A stretch of DNA of 64,000 nt from contig NC_063022.1 of assembly GCF_020509005.1 (NCBI RefSeq), forward strand, positions 1,860,001 through 1,924,000, in the 5' to 3' direction. Made by a program: the position numbers and the translations under genes. The notes below the pieces were generated by a model that worked only from the letters and a program-made list of their open reading frames with translations, had not been told where the DNA came from and did not search any database. Origin of the DNA: Fulvia fulva. Lineage: Eukaryota > Ascomycota > Dothideomycetes > Mycosphaerellales > Mycosphaerellaceae. Each line of letters opens with the position of its first letter. The stretch's first letter is position 1. Shown here piece by piece: positions 32,057 to 42,720 of the stretch.

Positions 32057-35000
32057 ATGCGGAGACAACGTGTCTTGAGGGTCAGTGATGAAGGGACATT
32101 GATGGGACATTGATTGACACGTCCCAGACATCCTCGGCGCAAAGTCTCTGCGTCTTCTGCGCATGTCGACTCGGCATCGAGCCTCTGCCCAGCCAGATCA
32201 CTCCTTTCGTCTCGACTACAGCACGGAGAGGCATACGAACGACGCCCAATCCCTTTCAATCTGCTGCGCCAGTACCGGCACTCATCAATGACAGCGGCAG
32301 CCCACCTGCACCCTTTGCATTCGACCCGACTTCGAGCTTGACGCAGGCCGAGCAGCAGGAGAAGGCGAGACGGCTAGACGCCCAGCGGCAGCGGCAGCGT
32401 CAAGCAGAGGAACAACAGGCAAAGCAGCAGCAAACCTGGCAGGCGACCGAGAAGCGGCGGCAGCCTTCAGGAGGCAATGCATCGTCTCGTTCAGGCCAAC
32501 TTGGCCGAAAGCAGCAGAAGGGAGACAGCTACAGGAAGGTTGCTTTCCGCGGGGTCCAGGAAGACGCCACAGAGGATGCTGCTCCAAGTCCCGCAGGACG
32601 ATCCCTTGGTCAGGCCATGCTCAGTGCTCAAAACGGTGCCGCCCTAAGCCAAGATACTTTCAAGAGGGCAGGGCAGAATAGAAAACAGGATCCATCAGGT
32701 CAGGCTCTGGTGATCAAGAAGCACCACGCAAAAGATGAGCGTGGTGCCCCGCCGAGCCAGGCAGACAAACAGAGCACTACGAGCCGAAGGAATGACAATG
32801 CTCGCCGTGATGCAAAGAGCCCTGTCGACCGTGCTCCAAAGAAGGTTGCGAATCCATTTGCCGCGCCGGCAAAGAAGGACACTTCACCCGCTGAGAAGAG
32901 GGCGACTTCAGGATGGGGCATGGGTGCTACTCAAACAGTATCCACAGTACCCGAAAAGGCGGTGGAAGGACCGGAGAGGGGATCTGTCGTCTGGGATGAT
33001 GGTGTAGACCGGCCACCGAATCCTGCGATTCGAGATGTAGACGACAAAAGCCGCCACGAGGTCCTGCAAGCCAGACCAGCAAGAACGCCGAACGCAGGCG
33101 GGTGGCACTTCCGGCCTACCCACACTATGCCGGACGAGGAAGCAACAGGTTCTGGCCGAGAGAATCAACAGCCATCGAATACACGGCAAATTGAGAGCAA
33201 TTTCCAGGGAGTAGCGGCTCCTAAGAGTTCTGGCGCCTCTACACACCAGACTGAACCAACGCAGTCATACCCGGATCCTGCTGAAGTACAGTCAGCTAAT
33301 ACTGGCTCTTTCGGATACTTCGAAGATGCATCGCTGGAGGTAGAGTCCGAAGCGAAAGAACAAGCACCGCCGTCTATTCAGGAACTCGTTCGCGACGATA
33401 TTGTAGAGCTTCCTGCTCAAATATCGTCTGAAGCTTCTCCCAGCGCTTCACCACCAACTATGGATTCCTCGAATATAATCCATCGTGACGAAGTACCCAG
33501 TCATACATCAAGTCAGCAAAGTGACACCACGCCCCCTACGACATCTGATTATGGCGAAGATGAGCTGCGGCGATTGCAGCAAGAGCTGGACGACGGCGAG
33601 ATCACCCAGAAAGGCTACGACAAGAGGCGAGCAGTGATTGTGGAAATGCAACAACTGCATCGGGATTTCGACGACGGCGAGATCACACAAAAGGGCTTCG
33701 ACAAGAGGCGAGCAGCCATCTTGGCACGACAAGGTATTATCGCACCTGCGCAAGCTTCCACAGGCAACACTCAGAGTCGACCCCAAATGCCTGACACTGC
33801 ACAGGGAAGTCGTGGTACCCAACAGCAAACTGATGCCCCGTTCGGCCTGGGCCAACCTCGCGCGCCAGACGAGCAGTCTGCACGGCCACAAGAGCACACC
33901 GCGCACAGCCCGTCTCCGCGTGAGCTCGCAGGTACAGGCTACCGTATCACGCCTTTTGACCCGAGTACACTACAGCAGCAGACAGACCAGGATCAAACTG
34001 CGGATTGGCAACATCTTCGACCCAAGAAGGACTCTTCGAAGGACGCAACTTCTGAGCAAGCTCAACCAACGCAGCGACACGAGCAGCCACAGAATTCCAC
34101 TCCGCGACAGCCGCGGCAACGACTACAAGAAGACTTTTCAGATGCTGCCGTAGATCGAAGCTTCAATGCGTACAGGCAGAGCCGTCCACAACGCCAGGCT
34201 GGGGCACAGGACGTTGAGCAACGCAACAGCTACGAGTTGTTTTCCAACACACGGCGAGAGACACGAGCTTGCGCTCGCTGTGGCGAGATCGGTCATATCG
34301 CCCGATTCTGCCCAGATCCACATCGCAACACTAAATGCCATCGATGCGGCCAGCTCGGCCACATGGCAAGTGTGTGCCCCAACCAGCATGTGCGGGCAAT
34401 TCGTGATGCTGAGCCGCGTAGAACTGGGTTTGAACGGCGAGACTTTCGACGTGAACAGGATGCCACAGACCAGCGATACGCACCAATGTTTTCAGGGCCA
34501 TTTGGCGCGGCAGGTCGCTCCACTCAAACCGATGCAAGCGAAGCTGAAGAAGGTTTTTCTCCATCCCGCGAAAGTCGCTTCACCTCCGCTCAACCAGAGG
34601 TGATCGACGAAGAGGATGATAAGAAGGCAAGCCAGGCGTCCCGTCGTGCTCAGAAATGGGCTGATGTGGAGGCTGAGCCCGAGACTAACAAATATGCCGA
34701 CCGCCGCAAAGGAAAGCGCAACAACAGAAGAGAATTTGATGAAGACGCAGACGACGATGAGGGTGCCCGTGACGTTTATCGAGCGCGCAAAGCTAAGCGT
34801 CAAGCCGAAGAAGAAGCTGAGACTCGCAAGAAGGACAAAGCTAACAGGGAGAAACGCCAGGCGCTCAAGGCCCAGCAGGCCACCGCCATCACGCTACCAG
34901 AGTATGTCAGCGTGCAGCAGTTGTCACAGCTTCTTGGTGTGAGATACGAAGAGTTCGTTGAGCGGCTTGAAGAACTCGGCTATGATGATGTCTTCTCTGG

Positions 35001-36830
35001 CAAGACCTTGAACTCGGAAACCAGTGGCATGATCGCTATGGAGTACAACTTCGAGCCGAATTATGACGTTGGTGCTCGCGAAGAGGAAGAGCGAGACTTG
35101 AAGGCGAGGCCAGAGGTCGAAGACAAGGAGTTCCTGCCTATACGTCCACCAGTGGTAACAATCATGGGACATGTCGACCACGGAAAAACAACGATCTTGG
35201 ACTACCTACGCAAGAGCTCTGTCGCAGCTGGCGAAGCAGGCGGTATCACGCAGCACATTGGTGCTTTCAGCGTGCCCATGGCAAGCAGTGGCAAGACTGT
35301 GACATTCCTCGACACTCCAGGGCACGCAGCCTTCTTGGCGATGAGACAGCGCGGCGCGAATGTCACTGACATTGTCGTTCTGGTCGTTGCAGCAGATGAC
35401 AGTGTAAAGCCGCAGACGCTTGAAGCCATCAAACACGCCAAGGCTGCTGGTGTACCGATGATTGTTGCCATCAACAAGGTCGATAAAGAGGAAGCCGATA
35501 TACAGCGCTGTAAGCAAGATCTCGCCCGACATGGCGTCGAGATTGAAGACTTCGGCGGTGATACTCAGGTCGTCTGCGTCTCCGGCAAGACTGGCAAGGG
35601 CATGGACGAGCTGGAGGAGAGCGTAGTCACACTTTCCGAGATTCTGGATCATCGAGCTGAGACGGATGGCAATGCTGAAGGATGGATCCTCGAGGCCACC
35701 ACGAAGAAGGCCGGTCGTGTTGCGACTGTGCTTGTCCGTCGTGGTACACTCAGACCAGGTAGTGTCATCGTCGCAGGCAAGACCTGGGCTCGTGTCAGGT
35801 CTCTTCGTAATGAAGCTGGCAAGAAACTCGCTGAGGTCGGCCCTGGAATGCCCGTCGAGGTCGACGGATGGAAAGATCAGCCCGTAGCCGGCGATGAAGT
35901 TCTTCAGGCACCGAGTGAGCAGAAAGCAACAAGCGTTGTTGAGTATCGCGAAGAGGTTGACGAACGTGAGAGAGCCGCAAAGGACATGGAAGCCATCAAT
36001 GAGGCCCGACGAATCCAACAAGAGAAACACGAGAAAGACAAGGCAGCCGAACAAGCCACCAAGCGCGCTGCCGCTGCCGCTCGAGCTGAAGGCCTGGACC
36101 GCGAAGCAGACTCTGCTGCAAAGGAGGCAGACGAAGAACAACAATCTGGACAGATGATCGTCCCCTTCATCATCAAAGCTGATGTCTCAGGGTCGGCCGA
36201 AGCAGTTTCGGCGTACATCATGTCCGTCTCTAACCCTCTGATCGCACCACAAATCCTCGCATCGAATGTTGGCGCCATCCACGAGTCGGACATCGAGCTG
36301 GCTCATGCTGCGTCTGGCAATATCATTGCCTTCAACCTTCCTGCCGACCCGGAAATGCAGGCTCTTGCAGAGAGCCGTGGTGTCAAGGTACTGGAGAACA
36401 ACATCATCTACCGTGTCCTGGACGATGTCAAGGCTGTACTGGAAGAAAAGCTCCCACCCATGATCACGCAACGCGTCCTTGGCGAAGCTGAGGTCGGTGC
36501 TGCGTTCGAGATTGGCGTAGGTGGAAGGAAGAAGATCAAGATTGCTGGATGTAAAGTACGAAATGGTTCTGTTGGCATGAGGAGTCGTGCGCGTGTGACG
36601 AGGGGTGGGGAGAAGGTTTATGACGGTGAGTTTGCAATAGCCAGTGACGCTGCTGCATTGATGCTAACATATGTCAAGGTACGATCACGTCCCTCAAGAA
36701 CGTCAAGAAAGACGCCCAGGAGATGCGCAAAGGCACGGAGTGTGGTATGGGCTTCGATGGGTGGGAAGGTTTCGAAGTTGGTGATCAGGTCCAGACTTAT
36801 GAGGAGGTCAGTGAAAGGCGGAAGTTGTAG
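32057..36830 (+). CDS. IFM1: Mitochondrial translation initiation factor IF2, long form with zinc knuckles
   Basis: Three exons: 32057-32080 (MRRQRVLR), 32128-36625 and 36679-36830, with introns of 47 nt (GTCAGT...TCCCAG) and 53 nt (GTGAGT...GTCAAG). The product is 1557 residues, about twice yeast Ifm1. The N-terminus is basic and Ser/Thr-rich, as in a mitochondrial presequence. A disordered region of about 700 residues follows, with two near-identical units around 483-540 ([30 protein letters not shown]). Two CCHC zinc knuckles start at about residue 723 ([14 protein letters not shown] and [14 protein letters not shown]). The GTPase part is complete: GHVDHGKT (about 1022), [13 protein letters not shown] and [10 protein letters not shown]. 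The IF2 C-terminal domain ends [20 protein letters not shown]. The role is to place initiator tRNA on the mitochondrial small subunit. Confidence 0.93.
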
Positions 36831-37144
36831 GTCTCTGCTCTGTACATATAGATCAGCTAGATGGGAGACGTGTACATATGTGATTGTACAGAATGGTTGT
36901 ATAGCGCCGGCCGCGCTTGCCTTGCGTAGAGCCAGCGCCTTTGCGTATGCTTGGACATGGATGTAGGTGGCGAGGGAACGTGCGCTCCTGCTTCTACTTT
37001 CTTGCCAGTTGCCACAGCTTTTGCAACAGCACAACACCAACAACGGGCGCCACAGTCCACGACCATCACCATGCCGTCCATACACACATCCAACACGTCA
37101 GAAGACCGACAACGAGCACCACAGCCGGCGACAATCACCATGCC
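36831..37144. other. Intergenic with the start of a diverged tandem duplication
   Basis: Between mitochondrial IF2 and the F-box-like gene. It contains most of the first unit of the 69-nt duplication described separately. Confidence 0.45.
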
Positions 37145-37173
37145 ATGCCGTCCAGAGAACGCACATCCGAAAC
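37036..37173 (+). repeat. Diverged 69-nt tandem duplication around a start codon
   Basis: A unit beginning ACCAACAACGGGCGCCAC (37036) recurs 69 nt later as ACCGACAACGAGCACCAC (37105). Both copies carry CACCATGCC near the middle, so the ATG context is duplicated. Confidence 0.6.
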
Positions 37174-38058
37174 ATCGGACCCAAAGGCACGCTCACATGA
37201 CAGCCCCAGGGCCCGCCCTCGCGACTCACGCCGAACAGCCCTTCCACCTGCTCAACCTCCCACTTTGCAAAGCTCAGCCTACATCTTCATCGCGCAAACA
37301 CTGTTCACCAAATCACATACCGTCACATACAGACTGCCAGCACACCCTCGCCCAACACTCGAAAGACTCGGTGACTGGTTCCGTTCATTGGACGCCTTGT
37401 ATCGGACACATCTTCGTGGCGTCTCGGTCAAAATTGACGACGGGTGGATGTCATCCTCCGAGTGGGCTAATATGGCGTGGGAATTGTGGAAGGTGGCTGA
37501 CAGCATGCCAACCTCAACCCCCAACACCGAGCAGAAGGTATGTACAGTGCACTCATTCTCAATAAAGACATGTTCGCTAATGAGCTACAGCCGTTCCAAC
37601 TCCTCGATCTGCCGCCCGAGATCTGGAGCGATATTGCAAAGCGCATAGTCGACAACCTTGACATCGTCACCTGGAACGACATCATCTTGAAAAGATCACC
37701 CGCCGCGCCTGCTGTAGCTCAGACATGTCAGGCACTCCGCACAGAGGTACTGCCGTACTACTACAAGAACAAGATCTATATCAGGATGACTAGCGCAGAC
37801 ACGGAGAGAGGTCTGACGAAGGTGGGAGACTGGTTCGCTAGAGTGGCTGAAGACCATCTGAAGTACGTCGGTGGTGTGGTGGTCAGAGATGTCACTCGAG
37901 TAGAGCGCAACCCGCCTTTAGGAAGGTTGCATGAACGCGACTCCCATGTATGGAACGAACGTATTGAGAAGCTTTGGTCATCGTCGATTGGATTCGAGCT
38001 CGTCTTGTGGAGGGAGGTTGAGGGTGAAGACAGGATCTACGATGTTCAGTTCTGGTGA
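37145..38058 (+). CDS. F-box-like protein, probably a fusion of a truncated and a full paralogue
   Basis: Exon 1 (37145-37537) and exon 2 (37591-38058) are joined by a 53-nt intron (GTATGT...GCTACAG), giving 286 residues. Exon 2 opens with PFQLLDLPPEIWSDIAKRIV, an F-box-like motif, and continues with TEVLPYYYKNKIYI and KVGDWFARVAEDHLKYVGGV. Exon 1 ends with a second, diverged copy of that distal part (RLGDWFRSLDALYRTHLRGV) and, in another frame, a remnant of the motif itself (EQPFHLLNLP near 37240). Exon 1 therefore appears to be what is left of an upstream paralogue whose middle was lost, now spliced to a complete unit. The intron position just before PF-LLDLP is the same as in the next gene. 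Such proteins may recruit substrates to SCF ligases; no substrate can be inferred. Confidence 0.55.
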
Positions 38059-38859
38059 CGGACTTGGCCAGAAGACTGATCCGAAGCTTGGCCGGACAAG
38101 ATGGTTACAGCATGACTACCGAGCTAGACTGAGACAGTTGACAGTGTTTGAGACGGGCGGTCCGAGGGCGGATATAAATCAAAGTGGCGGGCTCTGAACA
38201 GCACCCGTCTACTTAGTGCTGCAAAAGATTGACCCATAGGCGTTGCTGAACACCAAGAAAAGTTGCATCCGACTCGTAAGTACGCGCTCTATCGCATCGA
38301 GGAGTTTACTTAGGCCGAGCGTGCTATCGTTAGGCTACACAATTAGCCTCTAGTGCAGGGACCGACCTGGAGCTGCACTGATGACGGGAAGTGCAAGCTG
38401 TGCCAGTACGGTATGGGGAGACCTGGACAGATGTGTCCGCAACTGCCGAAGATCCCAATCTGAGATAATGTCAGCGTGGAAGAGGAGCACGCGGCCGCAG
38501 ATCTTGGGCGGTAGATACAGACTTTGAGCCGACATAGCCACCGCACATGACCTTCATTATGCCTCGAGTTCTCTGTCGCAATCCTCGCCCGTTTATGAGC
38601 GGCCACATCTGCGCTACCACGATCCCGCTGCTTTCATAGCAAGTGAATGCCGAAGTAGTGAACAGCTAGTGTGTCAAATGCGAGACCATCGAGTAAGGTT
38701 GGCATTCATCCGTAGCATGTGAACCCCCGAAGATGAGCGGCTTAGCGTATAACCCTCCCCCCCCCCATTCTCCCTCTTCGACAATCCTAAGACCGGATCT
38801 CACAACTCTGGCCGCATCTGCGCTTACTTTTTTGACAGCGCATTCTCCGGTCCGACACC
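38059..38859. other. Intergenic, 0.8 kb
   Basis: Between two F-box-like paralogues. A C10 run lies at about 38757-38766. No gene is supported. Confidence 0.45.
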
Positions 38860-39423
38860 ATGGCGCAGGTCCCAGAGCTCACAGAGCCACACTCGAACGT
38901 CCACATCGACTTCGAAACCTCCACCGACTCCGAGACTGACTGGTCCGATTCCGACTCGGAGGAGAAACCCACCAAGGTAAGCCTACGACTCGACACTACA
39001 GACATATCAGCTACTAACACATCCCACTCCAGCCCTTCCGCCTCCTCGACCTCCCACAGGAGGTCTGGACCCGCATCGGCAAGTACGCTATCCAGAACAC
39101 TCGCTCTCCGCCGCGAACTCCTCCCCCACTTCTACCAGACTCGAGTCTCGATCATGTGCGAGAACGTGGACAGCGAGCGGAGGCTGAGGAATGTAGGTGC
39201 CTGGCTGACCGCCGTGAAGAAGGAGCACCGACCACACATCCGTGGCGTGCAGGTGAGGACGAAGGAGTGGCAACCAGATGAGAGCTATGCGGAGGAGGCG
39301 TGGGCGTGGGCATGGGCCGTGTGGGTTTGGATGGGGAAGTATGGGCTGGAAATGGAGCCTGAGGATGGCGAGGTGTGCGAGCGGGATGAGAAGGACATGG
39401 TGTGGAATATCAAGTTCTTGTAA
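38860..39423 (+). pseudogene. F-box-like paralogue with internal deletion
   Basis: Exon 1 is 38860-38976 (MAQVPELTEPHSNVHIDFET, then an acidic Ser/Asp run). A 56-nt intron (GTAAGC...CTCCAG) leads to PFRLLDLPQEVWTRIGKYAI, the same junction as in the gene at 37145. After about 22 codons the frame no longer matches: the homologous distal part (LRRELLPHFYQTRVSIMCEN, NVGAWLTAVKKEHRPHIRGV, ending DMVWNIKFL) is one frame away. The residues that separate the two parts in the paralogue are missing, so an internal deletion fits. The spliced frame stops at about 39281. If the intron is retained the reading frame stays open from 38860 to 39423 and includes the distal part, giving 187 residues without the F-box-like motif. 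Confidence 0.55.
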
Positions 39424-39919
39424 AGGACTGTGTCGGAGAGTAATGAAGGAGAGTGGCGACTTCAGTGAATGAAAATATGTGCGCTTGTGGCACACACTAT
39501 CGCCGATCCTCACATGCACGCCTGCGAGGTATTATTGACTGAAGCCGAAGATTATCTACTATTCAGGACGTATAGCCACATCACCTCATCGCTGAGCCAA
39601 TGGCACTGTAGTACACAGCGTCATTGGGAGCATACAGACAAGCATCGTGCATACGGTACGCCCTCAATGCAGCTGCGATGCATGATGGTAGTGCATCAAT
39701 TCATAATGAATCGTGAAGTTGGGTCATCTCGGCACATCGGGCCAAGATCGCCAGCCGGATAAGGTATATTCGTCCGTATGCCAACCCTCGTATTCGGCAG
39801 CACTACTGTAGCTTGAACATCAGGCCCTCCAGCCCTCAGGAGGAACCTATCGAGTCCTCTACAATGTCTCTGTACAACTCATCTCCAGCAGCACATCCTC
39901 GCCATCGGCCGGGCCTGGC
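39424..39919. other. Intergenic
   Basis: About 500 bp between the F-box-like remnant and the TRP/Flc pseudogene. Nothing recognisable. Confidence 0.45.
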
Positions 39920-41057
39920 ATGATACCTCCGGCGTGATTTTTGTTATCACTCTCCTCCATACGCCCTGTACATGGAGCATATGTACAGGCCACGTCATGC
40001 CATGGAGAGGATCTGAAGCCCTGGGCACTTAACGAGCGATACCGGATCGACAGCGCCAAGCTGGAGCGTCAAGGTGGAAAACAACGGCTCTTTCTCGTTT
40101 TCGGACGCTACCTGGACAACGTCACTCGTGAGGATGCTCGAGGCGAACTCAATGCGGCCATCACTGTGGACGCTCTAGGAAAGTATACAACTTACCAGAC
40201 GTCTGTCCGTCCGCAGTGTTACCAAAGCAGGTATATCGGTTGGCAAAGAACCACAAGTGGCATCGTGGCAGACCTCGATTTCACGCCAGCTATTGGAACT
40301 CTGCATATGACCATTGAGATCAGCTCAGCTCTGCCCAGCGACAAAGGCTGCTTGAAGTTCGACGTCACGCCTGCTCTCTCCAACAAAATCTCAGCCGCAC
40401 TGATGTGGACTCCACTCGCCTTCCTCCATCTTCATACTGCTCGTCGACGCTGCCCGCGCGTGGCAACAGGTCCGCAGCCCTTCAGGCACAACCAACCAGG
40501 CTTCATACATGTGTATGGGGAACGACATCATCAGCTACCTATCGCACCTGCGATTTGTCTTCTTAACAAGTTGCTTGAGCTTACAGTATCCCGGCTTCTT
40601 GCAACCAGTAATCAGCAATTTGCATTGGTTCTCACTCTTCAACAAAGGACCTCTCACGCAGGGAAGAGTCTATGCAGGCGTCGTTGACGGCATCTACGAG
40701 GTCAATGGAACGTACGGTGGCACTTTCGGATTTGAGCACATGCACCAGATCGTGGGTGCTCCCATGACTGCAGACACGTGGTGGAACTGTCTCATTGCTC
40801 TGTCCGTCGTTAGCGGCCTTGCGGTCAGTCTGTACCAGATGTCACGCGTCTTCGCACAATGGCTGAAGACCCATCGAACGTCGAGCAGTCACAACCTCAG
40901 CACTGGGGTCGACTATGTCCTTCGGGTTGTGCTGTCGTGCTTCGCGTTACCTCTATGCTCGATGGCATTCTATCAAGTCAACTACGCAAAAGTGTTACCA
41001 ATACAGCACACGGCATCTGCCATCGGCGCACTCGCTGCAGTTTTGGCGGCGTTCGTA

Positions 41058-41129
41058 TGGCTCAGAAGACCACGCGTGGTCTGACGGCGCTCCATACACT
41101 AGGTCAGACTCCCGAAACGAGAAGTCGTG
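41058..41129 (+). repeat. Left arm of a perfect 72-bp inverted repeat
   Basis: This segment is the exact reverse complement of 41505-41576. It marks the left breakpoint of the inversion inside the TRP/Flc gene. Confidence 0.95.
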
Positions 41130-41504
41130 CCAACACGGTCCCAAGGGAGTCCTCGATGCGGTGTTCTCGCCAAGGGCACCATCGATATCGATTTCGGACT
41201 TCAGATGGTGCAGAGCGATGTTGTCTGTCGAGTCAACTGACACTGGGAAGTGGCCACTGCTCGCCTGTGAGGCAGATGCTGGAGGTACTTTCGTACGCTG
41301 TACGAAAGCCACTGACTCGGTGTTCTGATGGCTCTCGTACACTCGCATGAAGCTCGCACGTGGTGCACGGAAATAGCTAGAAGCATCTTGATCCGGTTTC
41401 GAAGGCGGACTTGACCCAATAGTGGGCTCTGCGCTGCTGCCGATGGAGCTTGAAGATTGCGCTGGTGAACACAATTCGCCGAGGCTTTGCAGCTCCATCT
41501 CGAC

Positions 41505-41576
41505 CACGACTTCTCGTTTCGGGAGTCTGACCTAGTGTATGGAGCGCCGTCAGACCACGCGTGGTCTTCTGAGCCA
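41505..41576 (-). repeat. Right arm of the 72-bp inverted repeat
   Basis: Exact reverse complement of 41058-41129. Read on the plus strand it codes HDFSFRESDLVYGAPSDHAW in frame with the downstream tail, so this copy is the native one and the left arm is the duplicate. Confidence 0.95.
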
Positions 41577-41837
41577 GGCAATAGCCCCAAGAAAACTTTC
41601 CCATCACGATCTGCTGGCGTCTGGACTTCCATTACGTCTTGAGCGTCAGTACTGTTAAGTCAGGGACTTCGAGTCTCCACGCCGTCGGCATCTACGCCGA
41701 AGCAGTCTGGCTTTCAGGTGTTGCGTCCTGCGTTGGCAATCAACCCGGCAGAGGAGCATGACAATGGTGGTGTGTCATCGAGAACTGTTGACAATTTGAA
41801 AACAGCAAGCAGTATAGTGTCAAGACAGTGCTCATGA

Positions 41838-42720
41838 GCTCAGAAAGTACCTCCCAGCAGCCCATTCTCCCACATCGCTCGTGAAGTCAGACCCACCTGA
41901 TGAGCCATGTCACTACCTTCGCGAAGGAGCAACCCTCCGCGACGATGATGTGGCCGACACAGTCCGTCAATCACAGCTCAGGTCTGCGGTCCCATCGCGG
42001 CTGAAGCTGAGATTACCGCAAGGATTTGTCTATGCTAGAACCTGGTACAGGCGCCCCTGAAGGCTTGCCCTGTGAGCTGGGGGATCATGTCACGGTGATC
42101 CTGGGAAATATTGAACTTCTTGTTGCCTCATTTCGGTGTCCAGCTTGTCAAAGCTGGACACCGAAATGAGGCAACAAGAAGTATTGACGTCCTGTCGCGG
42201 CGGGCGTATGGCGTGATGGGTGATTTCCATGCAAACAGAGGGACGCTGGTAGCGCGACCCCGCCTCGATTGTGCCTCTGCAGCTCTCGCTGCCCTATGCA
42301 CAGTGGTCTGATAATGCTGGTGATGATGAGGCTGAGCAGAATGGATTGTCACGGTGCAGTCATCGTTGTTCTCGAGTCAATGCTCGCGGCGTAAATGTCA
42401 GTGCATCGTGGACAGGAGCTAAGAAGGCGACGGAGACAGAATAAGCAATACATAAATTATGCTACGTCGGTCCGGCTTGTGTATTATCAGTCAACCGTTC
42501 AGGTCATTACAATGCGCCTCCCTTTGCAAAACCCAGCAATCGTAGAGCAACGAGGTGGATCGAGCTTGCAAACGAGGCCGCCGCTCTCCTGGGTCGTGCG
42601 ATGCCGGAGTTAGAAAGAAACCTGTCGCGCCTCCATCTGGTATAATTGAGGGCGACTCTAGACATTCCGCATCTTCGTCCCCGTGGTGCTGTACATGATT
42701 GACGACGATGGCCACGAAAT
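41838..42720. other. Intergenic, containing a perfect hairpin
   Basis: Between the TRP/Flc pseudogene and the hydrophobin-like gene, which are convergent. The only notable element is the 32-bp hairpin at 42115-42182. Confidence 0.5.
42115..42182. repeat. Perfect 32-bp hairpin with 4-nt loop
   Basis: Arms 42115-42146 and 42151-42182 are exact reverse complements, with the loop GTCA between them. The arm begins ACTTCTTGTTGCCTCATTTC. It ends abruptly at the next base on both sides and has no T-run, so it does not look like a terminator. Confidence 0.95.

Larger units (their letters stand above)
39920..41837 (+). pseudogene. TRP/Flc-family membrane protein pseudogene split by a 447-bp inversion
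   Basis: Plus-strand frames trace a fungal TRP-like/Flc membrane protein: an ML-like lumenal domain, transmembrane helices and a cytoplasmic tail. ATG 39920 is followed by an in-frame TGA at 39935. The lumenal domain runs in one frame (CHGEDLKPWALNERYRIDSA, ITVDALGKYTTYQTSV, CLKFDVTPALSNKISAALMW). A frame change near 40405-40430 leads to the membrane part (FILLVDAARAWQQ, YLSHLRFVFLTSCLSLQYPG, TWWNCLIALSVVSGLAVSLY, ALAAVLAAFV at 41057). Here the frame meets inverted sequence. The tail VEMELQSLGELCSPAQ...TASRTPLGPCW is coded on the minus strand (41504 to 41130). The plus frame resumes at 41505 (HDFSFRESDLVYG, GNSPKKTFPSRSAGVW), passes a TGA at 41640 and ends at TGA 41835-41837. Family assignment rests on the helix motifs and domain order. 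Confidence 0.7.

Noticed and set aside
41058..41576. Inverted repeat read as a MITE or invertible switch
   Set aside because: The enclosed DNA is native tail-coding sequence of the host gene, not foreign. Recombination between the arms would leave the left arm with its stop codons in place, so it cannot act as a simple on/off switch.
42115..42182. Hairpin as a transcription terminator
   Set aside because: Eukaryotic context, 32-bp perfect stem and no T-run; terminators of this form are bacterial.
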